64,000 nucleotides of DNA, taken from GAS368 sp965227745 (GTDB taxonomy: Bacteria > Verrucomicrobiota > Verrucomicrobiia > Opitutales > Opitutaceae). The stretch is from the NCBI GenBank assembly GCA_965227745.1, contig OZ245769.1, positions 744,001-808,000 on the forward strand. The letters run 5' to 3'. Position 1 is the first letter of the stretch; each line of letters opens with the position of its first letter. Made by a program: the position numbers and the translations under genes. Shown in pieces: positions 53,301-62,300 of the stretch. Under the pieces are notes generated by a model. That model did no database searches and had not been told where the DNA came from. It saw nothing but the letters and a program-made list of their open reading frames with translations.

Positions 53301-56300
53301 TGTCGGATTGCCGACGTCCGTCGTGAGTGTGCCGCGTTTGCCTGAAGCCGTCGTGAGGCGACCGCGCTGCGAACCGTGGACGACGAACTTGTCATCCGTC
53401 AGCGTGCCCGCCGCGTAAGCGTGCGAGAGCGAGGCGCTGATGGTCGGTTTCGTCGACGCGGCGCGAGAATCCGGTGTCGGCGTGATCGCGAGGACGCTGC
53501 CGTTGACGCCCGTGCTGGCTCCGAAATCGAGGGTGATTTCCGGCGAGGTATAGTTGCTGGAGAACAGTCGCACGCGGGCACCTTGGAGCGCGATGTTCCA
53601 CTTCAGGCGCAGGGCTCGCGTGGATGCGGTCGTAGTGTCGCTGTCGATCTGGCCGGCGCTGAGAGTCACCCAGCCCGAACCCGTGTTGATCTGCCACACC
53701 AGACCGCCGATAGTCGTCGCGTGGGTGATTTCCAAATACGCCCCCACCACGGACCGCGTGACGTTAATGTCGAGCACGCGCGCCGCCGCCAATTCGTCGG
53801 CCGTCTGATTTTCCGCCGCCCCGATATCGACCGCGGCGCCGACGAGACGGGCGTTGCCGTAGAAATCCTTTTCATCTGTCACCACGAGCGAGCTGTCGCC
53901 GGCGTTGCGCGCCGGCGATTCACTGCCCAGCACCCAATACCCATTAGCGAACGTGAGGCGGGGGTTGTAGCCGATGTTGCCTGTGCCACCCGCATAAGTG
54001 TTGAGACCGCGGATCAGCGAGTGATGCACATTCATCACCGCGCCATTGCTCGCGACGATCTCGTTGGCCTCGATTTGGAACGTAGCCGTGGCGTTCCAGA
54101 TGAGGCTGTTGGCCACCGTGGCGCTTCCGCCCTCGAAGGAGAACCGCAGATTGTTCACCGCGGTGAGGCCGACGATGCTGGTCGTGGAATTGATGAAGCG
54201 GGCGCCGTAACTCGCCGTGCCCGTGGTGTTCTCCGCGAAATAGCTATTGCGAACGGAGATCGTGCTGGAGTCGGCGTAGATCACGCTGACGGTTCCGCTG
54301 TAACTCGTACGGACCTTGGACCGCTCCAGGCGGAAATCGGCGACTAGCGTCAAATTGATCGGCGCGCGACCCGAGCCCCGTGAAGAGCAACTGTCGAACG
54401 TGCTGTCGCTGACCTCGAGCGTTCCCGTGACATTCGTGGCGAGGAGGGGCCCGGTCACGCTCGTGAACGTCGTGCGTCGGATCGCGGCGTTGGTCGTGCC
54501 GTTGAGCTCGATGCCGCCGCTATTGGTAAAGGCGCAGTCCTCGACCACCAAGTTTCCGCCGTTGGAAAGGATCACTGAGGATATCAACCCTGCGAATGTG
54601 CTGCTCCGCACGGTGAGCGTGCCGCCATTTTGCGTCACATGAGTGCCGGAGCCATTGCTTGGGATCGTGCAGGCCTCCATCACCACGGATTGCGTGGTAT
54701 TATTCAGCGTCACTTCGTGGAGGGTGTACGGATTGAACGCGCAGTTGCGGAACGTGCCGCCCGAGTTCGTCATCGTAAAGCCGGCGAGGTCAAACGCGAT
54801 GCTGTCCCAGCTATTCGAAGCATCCGTGTCGTTCATCGCGACTATCGTGCGCAACTGCGTCCGCGCCGTGGCGCTACGCTGGGCGCGATCCGATTCAGTA
54901 CCCGCAAACCCACCATAGACGCGCTGCCCGCGCTTAAAGGTCGTGGTGTCGAGCGTGGACCCGTAGAGACCGCTCTTCAGCCAGAGCTCGCTGTGATCGG
55001 GCGTGAGGTCGATCGCGGTCTGGAGATTGTTAAACGCCTTGTCCCATGAGGTGCCATCGCCGCCGCCCGCCGCATCCGCGCGGAAGTAAACGATGCGAGC
55101 CCGTGTCGTGACGGTATAGCTGGGCGAGACATACGGCGAACCCGCGATGCTGAAGCGCACGGTGCGATCCGCGATCGTGTCGCTCGCGGTGGTGACGGTC
55201 AGCGTTGCGGTGGTGCCCGTAACGCTCGCGGTAAAGGTGCCGTCAGTCGGCAAGTCGGTCCACTGGCCGTCGACGAGCATCTGCCAGTACAACATCGCGA
55301 GCGTATCGGCGGTCCCATTGACCGTGACCGAGCCCGGCAAGCCCACCCAGGTGCGGAGCACGCGTGAGTTCGCATCCGTGCTATTGGCCAGCGCGAGGGC
55401 GACCGTCGTCGAACTCGGAGCGCTGGAATATTCATAGGCGCCGACATCCACGACGGTGCCGTATTGGCGGTTGTTACCCGCGAGATCCGTGCCGGGGAGC
55501 TGCGCGGTCGCATTACTTCCGCTGTCGATCGCGGGTGAAACGGCGGTGAGTTGGAACTCGTAGCCGGTGCGCGTATCGAAGAGCGGATCAAATGCGGTAT
55601 TGGCGTTCCCGGTGTACGCGCTCAACCCCTCGATGATCGACGTGTGAAAGATCGGCGTGATGCCCGACGGCGAGTAAATCTGGTGCTGCTCAGTCGTCAC
55701 GAGACCCGAGGCTCCGGTGGCGCGGTTGCCCCAGAGGATGCTGTTGTCGACGACCAGCGTACCATTGTTCTCCAGCGCACCCGCATGATTGCTCCAGTAC
55801 GCGATGGTATTGTTCGCCAGGGTGACGTTCACCAGCTTCAGCGAACCGTTGTTATTGATCACGCCGCGGCTCGAGGTGTTCGTATTGCGAGCGATCAGGC
55901 TGTGGCGAAATTCCACCGTGGTGCCGGTCGTCGTCGCCACAACCGATGAAGCGGTCGCTGTGTTGTCGAGGAAGGCGCAGCGCTCAAAAAGGGCGTCCGT
56001 GCCATTTTCGATCCGCAACACGCCTTCGCTGGAGTGAAGGAATACGCTGTCGCGCACGATCGATTGCTCGCTGCCGGTACGATTGCCGTTGAAGAAGATC
56101 GCGCTGCCGGTCTGGCCCGTGGCGCCGTTAGTGTTGCGGGCGAGGTCTTCGAAGCGGGAGGAGAGAATCTCGGTCGTGGAACTCTGGGCGAAGATGGAGC
56201 CGGCGGTGTTGTAGCGGAAAGCACAGCGCTGGATCAGCGGATTGGACTGCGTGTTGAGCACGATGGCTTCGCGAACACTGAAGTTTTGGAAACCGCAATT

Positions 56301-59300
56301 CGTGATCGTCGGGCTCGCCGTGTTGCAGGTGATGCCCGACTGCGTCGTGGCACTGCCTTGGAAGGAGAAGCTGTCGATGACGGTGTTGCGGCTGAATGCG
56401 CCACTCGCCGGGAAATCGATGATCGTCGTCCCGCTCGTGCTGCGCGCGAGCACCGTGCGGGCGGTGGCGACGCGCTCATCGCGCGTCGTTTCCGTACCGT
56501 TAAACCCGCCATAGATGCGCATCGCTTCGAGCGGTGTGATCGTGCTGGTGAGCGTGTAGGTGGCGTTCGAAACCCAGAGCTCGGCCCCGAGCGTCCAGTT
56601 GGCGAGTGCCTCCGGGAGAGTGCGGTAAGCCTTGTCCCATGTCGTGCCATCGGCCGGCGTCGCGGTCGCCGCGACGTTCACATAGATAACGCGGGTGTTG
56701 CGCACGGTCAGCGTCACCGGTGCTGCGCCGATGGGCGAACCGGAGAGGCGGAAGCGGAAGCGCTTGCCATCGAGATTCGCGGGGGCGGCATTGATCGTGA
56801 GCGTGCTGATGTCGCCGTTGACGGTGACCGTGTACGTGCCGTCGCTCGGGAGAGCGGCGAAGACGCCGGGCGAGGTTTCGACTTCCCAAATAAACTGCGC
56901 GCCACCTGCGCCGGCCGAGGCGCGCACGGAGAATTGAGCGTTGTTACCCGACGCCACCGTCGTGGGCACGGGCACCGCGATCACATTCACCGGGCTGCTC
57001 ACCGTACCGCTAAATTCATAGGCGCCAATGTCGGCCGCCGAGCTGACGACACGCGCACCGCCCGCGTAGTCGAGGGGGTAGAGGGTGTGGCTGAGCGTCG
57101 TATCGCCGGCGCCGATGGCGGGCGAGGTGGCTTGCAGACTGAAATCGCGGTTCAGCTCATCGGTGAAGAGCGGCAGCGAACCGAAGTTCCCCGTGCCCGG
57201 AGTACTGGTGAAGCCTTGGATGATGCTGTGGTCGACCGTCAGAGTCCCGGTGCCGTACACCCGCGCTTGTTGCTGCTCCACCGTGAGTGCGTCGTAGATG
57301 GCCGATCGGATCGAACGGCCACCCCACAGGATGGAATTCTTGATCGTGAGCGTGCCGCCACCGCTGACGACCGCGTTGCCGGACTCCCAATCGGATTGAT
57401 TGAAGTCAAAGGTGGACTGGATGATCGAGGCCGTGGCTCCGACGACGGAGAATGGCGCGTTCTGCGACCGGTTGTCGTAGAAGAGGGAGTTGCGGAAAAC
57501 AAAGTTCGATCCGGCGTCAGAAACCCGGACGACGTTCTGGGTGATCGTATTGTAAATACGGCTACGGTTGACGACGACTTGGGCGCCACCGCTCACCGCC
57601 ATCGTGGTCCCGAAATAGATCCCGCCTTCATTGCGGATCGTACAGCCGTTGAAGATCGCGGAGCTGGTGCCACTCGCGGTGAGTGTGCCCCGCGCCGTGT
57701 TTTTACCGTTGCCGTCGAAGATCGAATTGTTCGCCACGAAAGTGGCCGTCTCGCCGACATAGACAGCCTCAAGGTAACTGCTTTGCACCACGCTGTTCTC
57801 CAGGGTGAGCGTCGAGTTGCCGATGACTGCGATGCCCCCTTGCAGGGAGCGCGTGACCACACAGTTGTTGAAATTGAGCCGACTGTTGGCGGTCGAGGTG
57901 AGCCCACCTTGCGTGAAGGTGAAGCCGTCGAACAGCGTGTCCGTGATCGATAAAATCGTCGTGATCGGGCCGTAAAAGACCGTGAGCCCGGGATCGGCGC
58001 TGCGCTGGCTACGGTCGGTGGCCTTGGTCGTAAACCCGCCGTAGATTTGCCGGCCGCTGATACGGAGCACGAGGGAAGTCGCATCAGACACGCCATAACT
58101 CCCCCTCATGACCCAAATCTCGGACCCGGCCGGCGCCTTGGTCAGAGCCAGATCGAGGCGGGAATACGCGGTGTCCCAGGTCTTTCCATCGAGTTGATCC
58201 TGCGGCTTGACCCGCGCGATCGCGGCATCGACGTAGATGATATTTCGGACGACCGGAGTGATGGTCAGGACTGGCGACTGATAAGTCGTGCCGGAGATCG
58301 TAAACACCCAGCCGCCCGGCTCCGTGGCCGCGACATTGCGAACTTCCAAGGTCGAGCCGGTGCTGGTCGTCGTGACGACGAGGCGGGCATCCGCCGGCAG
58401 CGCGACGCGCTGCGTACCATCCCAGCGCCACCACTGGATAGTGCTGCCGAGGCCCGCGAGGCCACTCACCGTGAAACTCGCGGTATTGCCGATGTAGGTG
58501 GAGACAGACTGCGGCAGCGCCAAGAGCGTCACCGGGGTCAACGGCGTGCCGGTAAACTCATACGCGCCGCGATCCGGCGTCCCGGTGCGTGCGGCGCCGG
58601 TAACATCGAATGGGCTGGTGTAAGAGGCATTGCCGGTGTTGACCGCGGGGGACGCCGCTACGAGGGCGTAGTTGTTGACGCTGGCGTCGACAAAGAGCGG
58701 GTGATACCCGGAGTTGGTCGCTTCAGTCGCGAAGGTGGAGAGGCCCTCAATGGTCGAGTTTGTCATCGTCCAAGCGCCCTCCATTTTGATCTGCTGCCCT
58801 TCGGGCTGAGGGATGAAGATACCCCGGCCCGTCACGCGGTGGCCCCAGAAAATGCTATTGCGCGCCTCGAGCGTGCTGCCGCTGGCAATCGAAATTCCCA
58901 CCTGACCTTCCTGATAATTATCGACGATCGTCGCTTGGCGGAAGACCAACTTGCCGCCGTTTACATTGACGATGCCGGAATTGTTGCGGGCGAAAATTGA
59001 ATCGAAAATTTGCGTGGTCGAATCGCCGCCGCTCGAGATTAAGAATATCGCGGTATTGGTCAGGAAGCGGGAGCGGATGACATTCAGGTTCGCATCCCGC
59101 ACCGTGATGGGCGTCGAGTAGGTGCTGTCGATCACGCCATTGAGCGTGAAGAGCGAGTCTTCGATCGAGAGCGTGGCGCCCGCGTCGACCGTCGCAAAGG
59201 TGTTGATATTGCCCGTGGCCGTGCCGCGGACGATGCGGCCCACGGAACTCGACCCGAGGCGCACGACGGTCAGGACATTGTCGACGAACGTGCAATCCTC

Positions 59301-62300
59301 CATCAGCACGCTCGAAGCGAACTGCACATCCATGCCGGTGCGGTCGATGTGGGTAAACTTACAGCGGCGGAAGAGCGGGGAGGCGCCGTTGATGATGGTG
59401 AAACCGATGCGGCTCGATTCCAGCGACACGCCGTCGAAGGCCGTGCTCGTATCCATATCGTTGTTACGGCCATCGAGGACGAAGAGATCGGAGCCGACGA
59501 TGCGGACCTCATTGGCCGCAGGATTGCGCAGCGCGGGGTCGGTGACACTCAGATTGGCTGGGAAGCCGCCGAGGATCAGCATCGCGGGTTTGTAGTTGAT
59601 CACGGAGCCGATCGTGTAGGTGCCGGCGGCCATGCGAATCTCGAGCGCGGACGGTGCGGAGGCGATGGCCTCGGGCAGCGTCTTAAACGCCGTCGCCCAC
59701 GACGAACCATTGCCGCTGGCCGCCACGCGATTGCCGTCGACGTAGACGACGGTGCGCGACTTGACGGTGACGGGGAACGTCGGAGACGTGAAGTTGAGGG
59801 ACGGAATGCGATACCGGTAATCGCCGGCATTCGCAGCGGTAGCCGCGGTCAGCGTGAGCGTAGCCGTCGCGCTCGTGGACGCGGTCTGCCATTCTGAGCC
59901 GGAGACAGTGACCCACGAGCCACTGACCAAACGCTCCCACACGAGACCCGCCACGGTACCGGCGCTCCCCGTGACGGTGAAAGCGGGAGCGGCGCCCACA
60001 TAAACGGCCGTCGCCGCCGGCGACGACGTGAGCAGTACCGGAGTCGTGGGCGTGCCCGTGAACTCATAGGCCCCCATGTCGAGCGTGGTGCCGCTCAGGC
60101 GATTGGCGTAGGACGAGATCGAAGAAATATCATCCAGCAGTTGATTGGAGGCGTGATCGATCGCGGGTGATGACGGATGCAGCGTGTAACCGGTGGTGAA
60201 GAGGGGATTGTACCCGAGATTATTGTTTCCCGCGTAAGCCGACAGCCCTTCCACGATGCTGCTGCGCACCGTGATTGTGGCGCCGCCGCTGTTGGGCGCG
60301 ATTTGCTGCGTTTCGAGCGAGCCCGTGACGAAGCTGCCAAAGGCCCGGTTGCCCCAGAAAATCGAATTCGCTACATCCACCGTCGTGGGAAAGACCACGA
60401 AGCAGCTATTGGAATCCGATTGGTTATCCGCGAAGGTCGAATTGCGCACCGTCGTGGGGGCGCCGGTGGCGATGGCCGCGCCGCGATACGATTTGTTGCG
60501 GATGAAGAGCGAATTGAGCACTACGAGCGAACTGTTGGTGCCCGCGCCGCCCACATACACTGCGCCCTGGCGATTGTCGGCGAATACACAGCCGTCGATA
60601 AACAGGCTGCCATCGTTGGTATCGATGCCGCCGGCCCCGCCACTGGAGGCCGTTTGGTTGTTGGTGAACGTGCAACCGATGAAGCGCAACACGCTGCCCG
60701 TCGCCGTGACGGCCGTCATCTTCGCATCTTTGAAGGTGCACGACTCGAACGTCGCAGCAGCGAAGTGGGCATGGACGCCCGCGCCCGCAGTGTGGCTGAT
60801 GGTGAGATTGCGGTACACGCCTCCGGCCTCGCCGACGGAGAGGGCATCGCTGCCCGATTCGGCAATCACGAATCCACGGTCGTCCGCGGCCGGTAGCGTA
60901 CCGGCGCCGATGATCGTGAGCCCATCGAGCACGACTTGCTGGCCGAAGCTGGAGTACGACGGGTTGGCATTAAGATTTCCGATGATCGTCGCCGTATTCG
61001 CCACCGACAGTGAGCGCTGGCTGAACAAGGTCTCGGTCCCGGCGAACCCGCCGTAGAGGGCGACGCCTTGCTTCAACTCTACGCCCACCAGTTTTCCACT
61101 GACCCGCAGAGTTTCGTTGTAGGTGCCGGCGGCGACCCAAAGTTCCGTGCCGGAGGAAACGGCGGCAAGGGCGGAGCGGAGGCTGTTGTACGCCGTGGCC
61201 CACGAGGTACCATTGCCGTTGGCGGGTGCGCCTGCTCGGACGTAGCGAGTGACGGGCGCGGTAACTTGCAGGCGGGCCGACGGGAGCGCCACGTTGCCCG
61301 GCGCGATGGCGCGGATCGAGAAAGTGGGCAGCGTGGTCGCGCTGGGCTTGCTCAGCGTGATGGTCGCTCCCGTGCTGGTATTGGCGGTCGTGGCGGTCAG
61401 GCCGTATTCTTGCGGCGTCTTCCAGCCCTGCCCGAGATCGACCTGCCAGGAGAGCGCGTAAGAGGTGAAATTCGCATCCCACTTTGCCGAGTAGGTGATC
61501 GCGGGGACATTGGTCACGAAGGCGGACGAACTGGGCAAGGAGCGGAAATGCAACGCCGTCGCAGCCGTGCCGACGTAGGGAAACGCGCCGGCGCTCAGCG
61601 CGATGGCCGGGGATTGCGGGAGCAACGAGTATTTCAATGACGACGGATCGAGAAACAGGGGATGCTCCCCGATGTTGCCGCTGACATTGTAGGTCGTGCC
61701 GGTGCGTGTGCCTTGGATGATGGAGTTCGAGGCATTGATCACGCCGCCGAACGAAGTTTGAAGCTGGGTCCGCTCCAAATCCGCCGTGGCATCGGTCGTC
61801 CCGCGGTCGCGGTTACCCCACACGATCGAGCGTTGCAGCGTGAGGATGCCCCCCGTTCCGACATAGATACCGCTGGGACTGTAATCGGCGGAATTGTCGG
61901 CCAGCGTCGAGTCACGCACGATCACCGTGGAGGTGTAGGTTGTGAGCGCGGCGCCGCTGGAGCCATTGTTCTGGGCGATGAGACAGTGATCGACGGTGAG
62001 CGTGGCGTTGTCGGCCCGGAGCGCACCCTTTTGAGCGCGCGCAATCGTGACGTTGTTCAACGTCATCGTTGAGTGATCGTTCACCCACAGGCCTGCGCCC
62101 AGGGCGTTTTGGATGGTGCAATTGCTAAAGATGATATTCCCGTTCGAGCCGCCCGTAGAGGAGACGGCGTAGATCGCGTCGGAAAGCTGGAACCCATCGA
62201 TGATGCAGGGCAGGGAGGTATCGTAGCCGCTGGTGATGTAGCCCAGCAGATAGTTTACCGTGTTCTCGGTGCGCGCCGGCGCGGCGTAGCTGCCTAGGAC